A stretch of 31,674 nucleotides of DNA from IMG/VR virus record IMGVR_UViG_3300037348_000059, positions 1 through 31,674 of that record. One strand, given 5' to 3'. The position numbers and the translations under genes were made by a program. The notes beneath the pieces were generated by a model that worked only from the letters and a program-made list of their open reading frames with translations, searched no databases and was not told the DNA's origin. Below are positions 18,301 to 25,138 of this stretch, in pieces. Positions within the stretch are counted from its first letter, which is position 1, and each line of letters starts with the position of its first letter. The stretch comes from a virus.

Positions 18301-21300
18301 GCAGCGTTCACCGCCGATCTGTCCAAGCAGCTTGACGAAATGTTCGCCACCCACGTTTCCGGTGACGTCGCGCGGCGGGCTGATCTGACGAAGCGATTGA
18401 AAGACGCCAAAACCGACAAGCAAAAGGACAACGCCGCCGACCTGATCCGCCGCCACGATGTTGCCGTGACCGAAAGCGCGGATCGTTTCAGGGAGGTCAA
18501 AGACAAGATCACCCGCGAGTTTGCCCCCGGCAGGCCGATGATGGTGCGCTTCCTGAAAAACGGCGCGACGGTCGATGTGATTTATGCCAAGTCTCTGGGC
18601 GTCGATCTAAGCCGCCTCAAGGGCAACCCAACGGCGGCGTCGCGCATATCTGTCAAGATTGCTCTGGCATCACCAGCGCGCCAGATTACACGGTCCCTGT
18701 CCAGCACGATGGACAAGTCCAATGATGCCGACATTTCCTTTGAGAACGCGCGTGACGAGACGGTTGATCGGGCATTTGAAAGCGGTCAGGCCGAGTCCCG
18801 CGAGGAACGCGAAATCATCACCGGAAACGTGATCAACGGCTATGCCAAGTTTGGAGGTTCGGGGCAGATCGTATTCTTCCGGCGCGACAACGGCGAGTTG
18901 GCCCAAGGCTTGCTTATGCCGAAGGATTTTGACGCGAAGAAAGCGATGGAAGGCCATGCGAAGATTTTCCGCACCATCGACCAGGCTGTTCGGTTCGTTC
19001 AGACGGCGGGCAACAACAATGCTCCGGCCATCTTGAAAACAGCCGACGAAGTAATGACCGTGCAGCGGCAAGCCGCGGCACCAGACACGTTCCTTCTGAC
19101 CATCGAGCGCAAGCGCGGCCACAAGCCCTATATCCTGAACAAGACAGTTACAGGCATGCTGGGCGAGTTTTCGTCGCGGTCTGGTCCGTTCAAGAAATAC
19201 GTCTACGGCATCGATCAGTTGTCGGCGGTGCTGGCCGAATACGAAGCCAGCATCGGCACCGAGTATCAGGCACCGGCGTTCAAGGACGAGGCGCAGGCGA
19301 TCATCGATGCAGACAACGTGCCGCCAGACAACGCGCCGCCAGATGGCGGCACGTTGAGCGCCAAGGTAGTCCGCACAGCGGACCCGAAACCCATGTCGTT
19401 CGCGGATCGTCTCAAGAAGATCGACAAGGGTGGCGTCACGCAACTCCACCGCGAACTGCGCGCGGAGTTGAAAGCCTTGGGTGTCGACCACCGGATCACG
19501 CTCGACGTGCAGCCCGATACGATCAACTTCCCCAATCTGGACCCGATGGACGGGTATTTCTTGGATACGGCCATTGGTGAGGGCGTGATCGGTGTTTCGG
19601 CAACGGCTGAAGAAGGGCCGAAAGGTGTCCTGCGCCACGAAATCATCCACGCCCTTCGCCGCCCTGAATTGTGGGGCGGAACACATGGCCTGTTCACCGC
19701 AGAAGAATGGAAAGCACTGGTGTTCGCAGCCCGCAAGGAAACCGCGCTGCGCGCAGAGGTCGATGAACTCTACCCAAATCTGGCCGAGGCGGGGAAGAAC
19801 GAGGAAGTGATTGCCGAAATGTTCCGCATCTGGTCGGACCGGCGCGACCAGATGGACGCGGCGCCGGCTGTTAAAAAGGCGCTGGCGCGGATCGGGGAAC
19901 TGATCGACGCCATCGTAAGGGCGCTTCGCAAGAACGGGGCCAACGATGCGGCCGCCGTGTTTGAGAGCATCCGCAGCGGCAAGATGGGGGGCCGCGATCC
20001 GCAGGGGCCAGGCGGGGCGCGCGGGGCGAAGCAGGGCAATTCCACCAACGCCCCGAGCGACGGCACATTGCAGGCCAAGCGTAAGAAAAGCGGCCCACGC
20101 GGATTTGAGGGCGCACCGAGCGTCTTTGCATCCGGCTACAAAGATGGATCGAAAACGCTGGTCACAAACACGCTCACCGAGGTCATGTCGGACAGGTTTG
20201 GCGCGAACATTCTGGCGCTTGTGCCGGGTCGCCCCTTGCTGGAAGAAGTGGCGCGCGGACTGCCATCGGCCAAGACCTATCTCAAAGCCAAGATGGAAAT
20301 GGATTCCCTGCGCAATGAAATGCATGCCGCAACGGACAAGCTGGCGCAAAGCTGGCGGAAGCTGGTGACAAGCAACAAGGCGCAGAACAGCAAGATGATG
20401 GACCTTATGCATGACGCCACCATTGCGCAGGTCGATCCGTCAGGCCCGTTCATGGCGATCATGGAACCCCGCGATGCCGATATCATGCGCATCTACAAGA
20501 AGCACACGGAGGAATATAAAGCCGCAGCTGCGCGCAAGGCCAAGCACGACCGCAACAAGGCGGCCTATGCCGAGTTGCGGCCACGCTACGATGCCCTGCC
20601 GCCCAGCTTCCAAGCGATGTTCGTCAACGTGCGAAACGCCTACACCAACATGGCAAACGAGTTTGAAAAGGCGGTTGAAGAAAACGCCGCAAAGGCCATG
20701 ACTGTCTCGGTGCGCCGCGCTGAACGCGCCTTTGATCGCAATGTCGAGAAATTCCGCGATGATGGGTTGACCGGCGACGTGTTGCAGGATGCGATCGACG
20801 GCGCCCGCCGCGAGTTGGAGACGGCCAAGGCGCAAAAGCAATGGTCGAAAATGGCCCGATTGCAGCAGCTACGGCAGCGATTTGAGGCAAACCGGATCGA
20901 AGGCCCCTACTTCCCGCTATCGCGGTTCGGGGATTTCTTTGTGACTTCGCGCGACGAAAACGGCAAGGTTGTCAGCTTTTCGCAATTCGAGAGGGTAGCC
21001 GATCAGAAGGCATATGCCGACGAAATGCGCAAAGAAGGTCTGAACGTCGAAACCGGCGTGATGAAGGAATTGCAGGCGCGCGAAGTGGTCGATCCCAACT
21101 TTGTGGCCGATATCGAGGCTTTGCTTGAGGGGATCAGCGCAGATTCTGCCGTCATGGATGCAGTCTGGCAGCAGTGGCTTATGACACTGCCGGATCAGTC
21201 GATGCGGACCAACCGTATCCACCGCAAGGGACGGCCGGGGTATGATGGCGATGCTTTCCGCGCATTTGGCAAGCAGATGTTCCACGGCGCGCACCAGCTG

Positions 21301-23001
21301 GCGCGACTGAAATACGCGCTGGACCTGACCGAAGCCCTCGATGAAATGCAAGGGCAGGCTCGCACCGCGCCAGATCCCGAGCGCGCTGGCCTTGTCTTGC
21401 GTGAAATCGGCAAGCGTCACGAATACACGATGAACCCCAAGGGTTCGGCATGGTCGCAGAACCTGACCAGCACAGCGTTCATCTTCTATCTGGGGATCAC
21501 ACCGGCAGCGGCCATTGTGAACCTGACCCAAACCACAGTGATCGGCTCCGCCGTTCTCGGCGCATATCAGGGCGGGGCCAAAGGGCCGGTTGTTGCTATG
21601 CGTGAATTGTCGAAGGCTCTGGTAGACTTCACGGGCGGGTTGGGCAGCAGCGATCCCGACCACAGCCCTGGGGCCATGACCAGCGCCCGCGTCACGGCGG
21701 AAGAACGCGCCGCGCTGGAGGAAGCCTATCGAGGGGGCATCATCGACAAATCGCAGGCGCATGACCTTGTGGGTGTCGGTGAAACCGGCGTGGAATACAG
21801 CCCCGCGCGCACGAAGGTCATGGGCTACATTTCGTTCTTCTTCCACCACGCAGAACGGGTAAACCGCGAGGTCACATTCCTTGCGGCCTATCGCATGGCA
21901 AAGGCCAAGGGTCTGGACCAGCAGGGGGCGATTGAAAAGGCGGGATCACTGACGTTCAAAACCCATTTTGACTATGCCAACACGTCGCGCCCACGCCTTA
22001 TGCACAACGATTATATGAGGGTGCTTTTGGTTTTTAGAAATCACAGCATTAACATGCTCTATCGCCTTTTTCGTGATACGCACCAGTCGGTTAAGGGTGA
22101 CACCCCTGCGGTCAGGGCAGAGGCGCGGGCGCAGCTTATCGGCATTTCGGCGCAGCTTTTGCTGCATGCCGGTGTGAAAGGTGTCTGGGGCTATGCGATC
22201 ATTATGAGCCTGATCGGTTTGTTCTTCGCTGGCGGCGAGGACGAGGCCGAGGAAGAAATGGAGAAAACATTGCTGGCGTTCCTGCCGCGCGATGCAGTCG
22301 GCATGCTCTTGAACGGCATACCCGGCCACCTGACCGGAATCGACCTGCGATCACGCATCGGCTTCCCTGAATTGTGGTTCCGATCCCCTGACCGCGAGTT
22401 GGAAGGCAGCGACCAGTATTACTATTGGGCATCGCAGTTGCTTGGCGCGATCCCTGAAATCGCGCACAGGGCCGTGCGCGGGGCCGATATGGCGGGGGAA
22501 GGCTTTGCGAATGGCGATTTCTGGGCCGTCATGCGTGGTGTTGAAACGGCATCGCCCAAGTTTCTGCGCGATATAATCAAGTCCGGCAGATACGGCGTTG
22601 AGGGTGCCAAGACGTTCAACGGCGATCCGATCATTGACGACTTCCGCACCGGCGAGTTGATCAGCCAGGTGATCGGGTTTACTCCCGCGCGCCTGTCTGA
22701 ACGGTATGACACAAACCGGCGATTGAAGAACGCAGAGGCGCGGATCACGGACGAGCGCCGCGCGATCATGGGCCAGATCGCGGATCAGATCATCGACGGC
22801 AAGCAGATCAGCGCGGCAAGCCAACGTCGCTGGGACGCCTACAACGCGGCGAACCCAGATTACCCGATCACACCGGCCAACCTTCGCCAGTCGATCCGCA
22901 GCAACGTCCGATCCAGCTTGCGCAACGAGTTTGGTATCCAGATCAACCCGCGCCTGAATGACAGGCTGCGAGAAAATGCAGCGGGGCCTATTTCGCGCTG
23001 A
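9316..23001 (+). CDS. Giant polyvalent protein: ejection, pyrophosphatase-like, N6-MTase, DarB/Sno helicase, zincin, PLxRFG
   Basis: About 4,561 residues from GTG 9316 (AGAGG 10 nt upstream; the frame opens at TTG 9271 without a ribosome site). In order: hydrophobic, Gly/Ala-rich membrane-interacting segment about 230-330 (AAENIATSLPQMG, EGSTETMQEG); linkers; inorganic-pyrophosphatase-like polyvalent domain about 1190-1333 (GNYQLGH, GDHVDFYMG, FDEHKIMVGF); small polyvalent domains about 1486-1550 and 1610-1650; N6-adenine methyltransferase about 1700-2010 (EPTAGTG from 1829, NPPFG 1888-1892); strawberry-notch/DarB-type SF2 helicase about 2160-2900 (Walker A TGVGKG with K2268, DESH from 2399, LGRVNRTGQ 2796-2804); zincin with HEIIH 3441-3445 and a downstream NEEVIAE; PLSRFG 3867-3872; and a C-terminal TM segment near 4285-4305. 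Such proteins are known to be injected and to protect DNA from restriction. Two linkers contain overprinted genes. Confidence 0.9.
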   Translation: MVKNVFAQSPVDAANETARSVLGGAGRTAPQRAAPPQAPSTYDSAALASTYQVPQNVIDAVAQTSGIQDPAELAQFGDRFARTISDHLKNGMKMKDAMTATFGEGEDLQPILDLAVNLAAPRDPAPAHADGERSRLAQSFEQGMASATVRGTDMMVDMSASLEEGALGRMFYAARKKIGLDTDTPEQRAQALRDAPRGDGYIAAKETLERLDAEGFQIADWRDVRGLGSMVSFAAENIATSLPQMGATLASAPLSAPLTIALLGGEANEELKERTDLSEADRVAVATGAGTLMWGLEVFGLAKVFGPLLPGQVAKKALRGELADHLVQGGIKRSAARVLQAAVAEGSTETMQEGIVMAATSASGGEYTRDEVMKRLTDAFVAGGAAGGGIRAGLEPVEAARDKVFGRGEPAAAGPTATLDEVLSAAEARFNELTAKATGGQTMDPETGEVIRTKGAILTAEERAERDFLGQNMSNPDVLAQAAGVTIIEPPQAEAPAAVDPQTGMPPQSPSAVVPAPEAPPAGPMSRAAMAAGPQTRPDLKPDSKVRIAIQGGNPVEAVFKGESGGSLNLEVNGERAIISPEMMASGQFEITPIDALAEAARPEATGLEDLGEVAGAMGGNLRDMLFAKVESGDTTENGAASPILQMAKLIKTNGGTVTRNDLDAINTLTDEVMALPVDKRKAAALERAKGWTPAPAPEAAQAEAAKPYKPREPKLMKRPMTTQIKYITGGIDPGGNVGLELKARGITAQTHPGLFRIGGRNDLDNLPESEWREYGAAVELDGNGYVSQQWIIDSIEAEARGEPIQNTEQQALQQIRNAKLEKDDYEDQLANGTVREDVAPAPLPPMDRFSYIDEASRGDMIDREIAKFEQDTGMTLTGAERAFVTLNFTENEYSIEDSMYSFGQQQIDEGYLDEIDRPENNVPFGDEPDAGTAARDIEGEPEEGAGSDQRPRSPAGTETAVDADAQNDERPGPQDGAESVTPPATEQTPEGEQTLIEGVKPVTDRDRLEAQAKKPKRGGDAATDFGLFDTGARDQTDMFADGTAPAAKKPTVPEPKLQDGWPNTLIKSRHAAKQVGLTSEAVGDAWSNKDALIAAVDARLKVLGFPDLVSQFAKPENSRPPIGSPEYTLIDAMNDLMDMQAEEAAQGMITDGRLGSRIDGQKALVKRMQKEADDLAGSVAEAASDADPTPTEGQKEAGNYQLGHAIWNGLHLSIENKKGSTRSKTTPDGKTAWSVVMPAHYGYFKMTKGADGDHVDFYMGDVETSDYVMWIDQADAETGKFDEHKIMVGFTSRGAALAAYRAGFSDGKGNDRLGGFFEGDVAQLKAWLESTLDSTLSAKKPVNGALTFPFKEKPVAAAQIEAASEPKMPKGYILGSVVKLSKSRAEMSAGDVDASSGNWVEGDYKAVISRDNPYSVVGGYGKTRNEAIQDAVKRALRKEPDAPKSDQAKPAATGILSGLSQAKQDRAAELKKRLADKARTQTSSGLDPEYITLGGELVALYIEAGTKRFGQMLRDFAETTGLSMREAQAPMRDAYNHIRDEMDLDGKDVSDMDSATEVMADVRAALAEALAEADAPAVAPEATPAATPAPTGNPLADKLRAYADGDLVQHTTKRGRVLSGYILKGVTKDDAKKIDEYTFSKDGGFFIRENDAAQYLAEAEDAATDAPAAQPEMVGEAFSEQSEQSQTSQQAESKPNAISGPDTRIERLRLVDHFAERLLAGDGYSTIVVARKQAESVLGRSLTEADLKMIEESIESGIVKAARDIVRQGKNAAVTFDALVDLYKRQPKLAQRTSTSIEMQAYSTPAPMAFIASTLAGIAPDSTTTVYEPTAGTGMLLMNAEPANITANELQTSRMVLLSSIYAGADLRNGDAMLDTPPSGVDVVIANPPFGKVKDADGRNKEWGFEGSTGTTTEVDHAISMRALSAMADNGRAVLIVGGHQGDADARKQSYRTPKNRAFWKKLYDNYNVTEHFTLDGGLYSRQGAGWPVDVVVIEGRSASQKALPMKEAPTLYGAWDELKGRVDGRLDSLDPRGGRTADSDGTVQSPQGGLDGGSVSGRPATPVQDAGIGGTPTGQQSAGTSAGSDATVGRPRPTADGGRAGNAGGVGNAANPSADASVPNSGSANQEQSGRPAADQTNDLFGPPNGDLPNSVNPAVKTVDRNNTEAETDFQVQYSPRSNARFAVGTLVPKNVATAVGQALANLADRVGDIDTYVAKELGYTLDEMLGTDSKPGFFSAEQVDAIALAISNVSENAGFIIGDQTGVGKGRIVAGMIRYALRQGKTPVFFTVKPGLYGDMMRDLRDIGSGDLLPSIMVTNEGLRAGEAVPISSKAGDVISSGTPAEQKAAIRHMINSNRLPDGKEVLFTTYDQMNTQKGQPTDRMRAMMAIADNAMFILDESHEAGGSPAGARSAKDAAEPRSVFMRRLLSASPNGKMFSSATFAKNSTVMSLYSSTNMKNALPSEAQLISAVERGGDALLQVISSGLVQDGQYVRRERTYEGISMTMQVLDSDPISAENGALAVREIFMLDNQYMEGVRAAYIDNLESEGGGGGADNAIGESGASSTNFSSTMHNVVSQLLLSIKAKEVADKAIQLHKDGKKPIIALSNTNASIIDDYVRDRDLSLGDTLTVPFNEILRRYLQRLRRITIKDEDGNKTHHYLSDAEIIEFGGGVALDQMRATERLIDELDLGDLPGSPIDFIRDRMAAAGVVVGEITGRSKVIENGVLSTRKGGQAENKRIMNRYNSGAVNALIINRSGATGFSMHATDKADNDGKVRAMLILQPDNNIDIFMQMLGRVNRTGQIVLPEYYIMVSDLAVEKRPAALLMKKLASLNASTTANKKSAVMMEDAPDFMNKYGDKVIQQYLRDNPEVSMATGVDAPGNDALSGIAAKLTGKLIIMGPKRTEEIYEEIEAAYSSYIEELNSLGTNDLEATVLDVDARTDTSEVIEAGIATNSAFGQDTVLEKVNMKIIGKPYTAKKLAELVDEKLDGKTLAAFTADLSKQLDEMFATHVSGDVARRADLTKRLKDAKTDKQKDNAADLIRRHDVAVTESADRFREVKDKITREFAPGRPMMVRFLKNGATVDVIYAKSLGVDLSRLKGNPTAASRISVKIALASPARQITRSLSSTMDKSNDADISFENARDETVDRAFESGQAESREEREIITGNVINGYAKFGGSGQIVFFRRDNGELAQGLLMPKDFDAKKAMEGHAKIFRTIDQAVRFVQTAGNNNAPAILKTADEVMTVQRQAAAPDTFLLTIERKRGHKPYILNKTVTGMLGEFSSRSGPFKKYVYGIDQLSAVLAEYEASIGTEYQAPAFKDEAQAIIDADNVPPDNAPPDGGTLSAKVVRTADPKPMSFADRLKKIDKGGVTQLHRELRAELKALGVDHRITLDVQPDTINFPNLDPMDGYFLDTAIGEGVIGVSATAEEGPKGVLRHEIIHALRRPELWGGTHGLFTAEEWKALVFAARKETALRAEVDELYPNLAEAGKNEEVIAEMFRIWSDRRDQMDAAPAVKKALARIGELIDAIVRALRKNGANDAAAVFESIRSGKMGGRDPQGPGGARGAKQGNSTNAPSDGTLQAKRKKSGPRGFEGAPSVFASGYKDGSKTLVTNTLTEVMSDRFGANILALVPGRPLLEEVARGLPSAKTYLKAKMEMDSLRNEMHAATDKLAQSWRKLVTSNKAQNSKMMDLMHDATIAQVDPSGPFMAIMEPRDADIMRIYKKHTEEYKAAAARKAKHDRNKAAYAELRPRYDALPPSFQAMFVNVRNAYTNMANEFEKAVEENAAKAMTVSVRRAERAFDRNVEKFRDDGLTGDVLQDAIDGARRELETAKAQKQWSKMARLQQLRQRFEANRIEGPYFPLSRFGDFFVTSRDENGKVVSFSQFERVADQKAYADEMRKEGLNVETGVMKELQAREVVDPNFVADIEALLEGISADSAVMDAVWQQWLMTLPDQSMRTNRIHRKGRPGYDGDAFRAFGKQMFHGAHQLARLKYALDLTEALDEMQGQARTAPDPERAGLVLREIGKRHEYTMNPKGSAWSQNLTSTAFIFYLGITPAAAIVNLTQTTVIGSAVLGAYQGGAKGPVVAMRELSKALVDFTGGLGSSDPDHSPGAMTSARVTAEERAALEEAYRGGIIDKSQAHDLVGVGETGVEYSPARTKVMGYISFFFHHAERVNREVTFLAAYRMAKAKGLDQQGAIEKAGSLTFKTHFDYANTSRPRLMHNDYMRVLLVFRNHSINMLYRLFRDTHQSVKGDTPAVRAEARAQLIGISAQLLLHAGVKGVWGYAIIMSLIGLFFAGGEDEAEEEMEKTLLAFLPRDAVGMLLNGIPGHLTGIDLRSRIGFPELWFRSPDRELEGSDQYYYWASQLLGAIPEIAHRAVRGADMAGEGFANGDFWAVMRGVETASPKFLRDIIKSGRYGVEGAKTFNGDPIIDDFRTGELISQVIGFTPARLSERYDTNRRLKNAEARITDERRAIMGQIADQIIDGKQISAASQRRWDAYNAANPDYPITPANLRQSIRSNVRSSLRNEFGIQINPRLNDRLRENAAGPISR
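12056..12259 (+). CDS. Nested +1-frame gene inside the giant ORF (67 aa, basic)
   Basis: This reading frame lies entirely inside the giant gene, shifted by +1. Its ATG has GAGGGG 7 nt upstream. The product is basic and helical, with the coherent segment LTPEQRRAISKESRKKARA followed by PAAPPELKQRSMRMLKMMNAL, while the giant frame here is an acidic Pro/Glu/Asp linker. By hand count 55 of 68 nested codons end in G or C, against about 36 of 68 in the giant frame, so the nested frame looks more like an ordinary gene of this phage. I do not recognise a family; size and charge would suit a nucleic-acid-binding or inhibitor protein, which is inference. Confidence 0.55.
   Translation: MKSTDQKTTSRSGTSLTPEQRRAISKESRKKARAVINDPAAPPELKQRSMRMLKMMNALDRRTAPKA
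15389..15778 (+). CDS. Nested +1-frame gene inside the giant ORF (129 aa)
   Basis: A second +1-frame gene, between the methyltransferase and helicase domains of the giant protein. The ATG has AAAGG 8 nt upstream. The product looks like a compact helical protein: LTEDQYLDGLLRRFKMLVSE, NPLAQAQALMQQWDGL, VPEMLVASETLRTLLPMHLF and KQMTFSDLLTAIYP. The giant frame over the same bases is a featureless Gly/Ala/Ser/Pro linker rich in GGA and CGA codons. By hand count 94 of 130 nested codons end in G or C, but only about 50 of 130 in the giant frame. This inversion of codon bias is strong evidence that the nested frame is under selection. No family recognised. Confidence 0.65.
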   Translation: MDDLIAWTPEGAEPQIAMALFNRPKGDLTEDQYLDGLLRRFKMLVSEERQQGSNPLAQAQALMQQWDGLDPQRMEDVPEMLVASETLRTLLPMHLFPIPAAQIKNSLDDRRLTKQMTFSDLLTAIYPTA

Positions 23002-23096
23002 CACCGCATGTGGTATGAGGTTGGGTATCGACGTGCATGATGCGCGTGTTCCCGCCCCTGATAGGGGTTGAATACTGCACATGAGGCGTCACCGAC

Positions 23097-23372
23097 ATGA
23101 ACAATCCCTTTGTATCTCCATCCAGCGCGCGCAGCCCGATTTATGCGGGCATCGCGTCTGATGCTGTTCCAGTTATTCCGTCCGATAGCGTCGATCTGCC
23201 CCAGGCAGCCAGCGGCCTCTACATCGAAGCCGCAGGCGCTGTCGCGTTCATCACGGCATCGGGCGTAGCCAGAACCGTCAACGTCCCGGCGTTCTTCGTC
23301 CTGCCCTGCGGCGTTTCGCGCGTTCTGGCATCCGGGACAACGGCAACCGGCATCCACGCGCTTGTGATCTGA
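23097..23372 (+). CDS. Head-spike base-like protein (GTA RCAP_rcc01079-type)
   Basis: A 91-residue beta-rich protein with GAGG 10 nt before the ATG. The pattern PSDSVDLPQAASGLYIEAAGAVAF, then VPAFFVLPCGVSRVLASGTTAT, closely follows the layout I remember for the spike-base family of the Rhodobacter gene transfer agent (ITPSD, LYVGxAGD, TLLPVRVxRVxATGTTA). In that particle the base protein attaches fibres to capsid vertices. Similar small proteins occur in many tailed phages of alphaproteobacteria. It follows the giant gene by 95 bp. The homology call is from memory. Confidence 0.6.
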   Translation: MNNPFVSPSSARSPIYAGIASDAVPVIPSDSVDLPQAASGLYIEAAGAVAFITASGVARTVNVPAFFVLPCGVSRVLASGTTATGIHALVI

Positions 23373-23423
23373 TCACAGCCATCCAGTCGACCACACACCC
23401 AGCGAAAGCAATGGAGCGGATAG

Positions 23424-23744
23424 ATGGACATTATACTACCCGACGCAATGAAAGTCACATTCAGCGCGCTGGCGGCGTTTCTAACCATCTTTGCCAGCAT
23501 CATCGGTGTTTATTCGAGGCTGCGCGCGCAACTCGACCAGCTTCAACAGCGGTTTGAGAAAATGGAACGGCGCAATCTTCACGCGGATCAGGAGACAGAA
23601 GGCGTAAAGCGTGAGCAGGCTTTGCAGAAAACAACGGTGGCTGTCATGGCGCAACAGGTCAGCGGAATTGACAGATCAATTACGGAAATGCGCGGCGAAT
23701 TGAAAGAAAACAACCAGCTTTTGCGGCAGTTTATGCAGGGCTAG
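23424..23744 (+). CDS. Membrane-anchored coiled-coil protein, possible i-spanin or lysis accessory
   Basis: A 106-residue protein with GGAG before the ATG. Residues about 12-31 (TFSALAAFLTIFASIIGVYS) form one N-terminal membrane segment; residues 32-103 are a continuous charged coiled coil (LRAQLDQLQQRFEKMERR, then MRGELKENNQLLRQF). This topology matches inner-membrane spanins and various phage lysis accessory proteins. It lies directly before the endolysin gene, but the lipoprotein partner is 2.6 kb away, which is unusual for a spanin pair. The role is inferred from topology and neighbours. Confidence 0.5.
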   Translation: MDIILPDAMKVTFSALAAFLTIFASIIGVYSRLRAQLDQLQQRFEKMERRNLHADQETEGVKREQALQKTTVAVMAQQVSGIDRSITEMRGELKENNQLLRQFMQG

Positions 23745-23768
23745 TAACGGCTACAAAAGGAGCATGCC

Positions 23769-24545
23769 ATGACCGCATCCAACTTCGACGCCGTGATGGC
23801 CGAGGTGTTCGCCCATGAAGGTGGGTTCGTCAACCATCCATCTGATCCGGGCGGGGCCACCAATTACGGGATCACCATCGGCACGCTGTCCGACTTCCGC
23901 GGATCAAAGCAAACCGTCAGCCAGGTCCGCAACCTGACTAAAGCCGAGGCGCGCGAGATATACCGCCGGAATTACTGGTCCAAGGTGCGCGGCGACAACC
24001 TGCCCGCCGGGATTGATCTGGTGGCGATGGACGGTGGCGTCAACAGCGGCATGCGCCGCGGGGCACAATGGCTGCAACGGGCGCTTGGCACCACTGCTGA
24101 CGGCAATGTCGGCCCTATGACCATCAACGCGGCACTGGTGGCCGATCATGCCGCTGTCATCGTCAAGGCCTGCGCGATCCGCATGGGCTTCCTGCGCGGC
24201 CTTCGGACATTCTCCACCTTCGGCAAAGGCTGGTCGCGCCGCGTGGCATCGGTTGAGGCTGTCGGGGTCCGCATGGTGGCCGAGGCGGGCAAACAGCGTG
24301 CACGGCCCGTCCTGCTGGACCAGAAGGCCAAGGCAGCCGCAACCGCGCAACGTGAGCAGGCGGGGGCCACCACGGTCGGCGCTGGCGGCGTCGGCACCAC
24401 AACACTGGCTGACCTGCCCACATGGGGCCTGATCGGCATCGGTGTCGCTGCCGTGGTCATTGTCGTCATGCTGCTCGGCCGCGCGCGCCACGACAATGAA
24501 CGCGCAGACGCATATCAACGCATCGCAGAAGGAACTAAATCATGA
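23769..24545 (+). CDS. Endolysin: GH108 N-acetylmuramidase with C-terminal membrane anchor
   Basis: A 258-residue protein with AAGGAG upstream. Residues 5-95 form a glycoside hydrolase family 108 domain: AHEGGFVNHPSDPGGATNYGI, with the probable catalytic Glu at 17 in the EGG motif. Residues about 97-165 resemble the type 3 peptidoglycan-binding domain that usually follows (WLQRALGTTADGNVGPMT). After an Ala/Gly linker a strong hydrophobic segment (about 216-237) and a short charged tail follow. There is no N-terminal signal, so export would depend on a holin or on the C-terminal anchor. The gene ends in an ATGA overlap with the holin-like gene. Confidence 0.85.
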   Translation: MTASNFDAVMAEVFAHEGGFVNHPSDPGGATNYGITIGTLSDFRGSKQTVSQVRNLTKAEAREIYRRNYWSKVRGDNLPAGIDLVAMDGGVNSGMRRGAQWLQRALGTTADGNVGPMTINAALVADHAAVIVKACAIRMGFLRGLRTFSTFGKGWSRRVASVEAVGVRMVAEAGKQRARPVLLDQKAKAAATAQREQAGATTVGAGGVGTTTLADLPTWGLIGIGVAAVVIVVMLLGRARHDNERADAYQRIAEGTKS

Positions 24546-24733
24546 AAACAACAGACCTGCGCGTCGGCCTCTACTTCGGCCTTCCGATCATCGCGCTCAT
24601 CTTCCCCTGGTTCTCGTATGACGTTGCGACAGGGCTGGTCACGATCCAGTTCAGCATCGAAGCTGCTATCGCATCTGTCGGCACTGCTGGTGCTGCGGTG
24701 GCGGGTATCTACGCCAAGTGGGGCAAGCGATGA
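24542..24733 (+). CDS. Small two-TM holin-like protein
   Basis: A 63-residue protein overlapping the endolysin stop by ATGA, with AAGGA upstream. Two hydrophobic segments are separated by a short polar turn (about residues 8-25, VGLYFGLPIIALIFPWFS, and 36-57, Ala/Gly-rich), and the end is basic (KWGKR). Size, topology and position directly behind the endolysin fit a class II holin or antiholin. No family-specific motif is visible. It overlaps the next membrane protein gene by ATGA. Confidence 0.6.
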   Translation: MKTTDLRVGLYFGLPIIALIFPWFSYDVATGLVTIQFSIEAAIASVGTAGAAVAGIYAKWGKR

Positions 24734-25092
24734 TCCGCACCGTCCTGAAATGGCTGACCGGGGGCGCGCTTGATCGCGTCCTGCGAACCGTCGAGGCCAA
24801 CGTTGCCGCCAAGACGGATCGGGAAGCCATCAAGGCCGAGATCATCAAGGCTCACTATGCGACGCGGCCGGATTTCATGCGGGCAGGGGGGGTCTGGCTG
24901 ATGCTGCTCTTCGCCCTGCCGCTGGCCTTCTGGTGGTCGGCGGTTCTGATCTACTCGGTGTTCTGGTGCGCGCGGTGCGCCTATCCCGTCAGCTGGTCGA
25001 TCGCGGCATTGCCTGCCCCACTTGACGATTGGGCTGGAATCATCGTGCTGGCAATCTTCGGCGTGCTGGGCGTGGACCGACTGCGCCGATGA
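24730..25092 (+). CDS. Holin-like membrane protein (GTA 3TM-holin-like)
   Basis: I start at the ATG at 24730, which overlaps the preceding stop (ATGA), giving 120 residues. An N-terminal amphipathic, charged helix of about 45 residues is followed by RPDFMRAGGVWLMLLFALPLAFWW and two more hydrophobic stretches (about 72-85 and 98-115), ending in DRLRR. The pattern of RP followed by three membrane segments resembles the 3TM holins that release Rhodobacter gene transfer agents and related phages. With the 63-residue protein upstream it may form a holin pair. The family call is from memory of the pattern. Confidence 0.6.
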   Translation: MIRTVLKWLTGGALDRVLRTVEANVAAKTDREAIKAEIIKAHYATRPDFMRAGGVWLMLLFALPLAFWWSAVLIYSVFWCARCAYPVSWSIAALPAPLDDWAGIIVLAIFGVLGVDRLRR

Positions 25093-25138
25093 TCGTCGTG
25101 GCACTCATCATTTACAACATCGCATAGGGGGGCCGGAC

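Noticed and set aside
18670-20412. 580-codon antisense ORF over the helicase/zincin part of the giant gene
   Set aside because: Composition (His/Arg/Gly/Val) is that of reverse-complement shadow translation, and the sense frame has conserved catalytic motifs throughout.
25089-25127. 12-residue hydrophobic peptide ORF between the holin-like and fibre genes (ATGA overlap)
   Set aside because: Too short to judge; it may only be a translation-coupling leader or chance.
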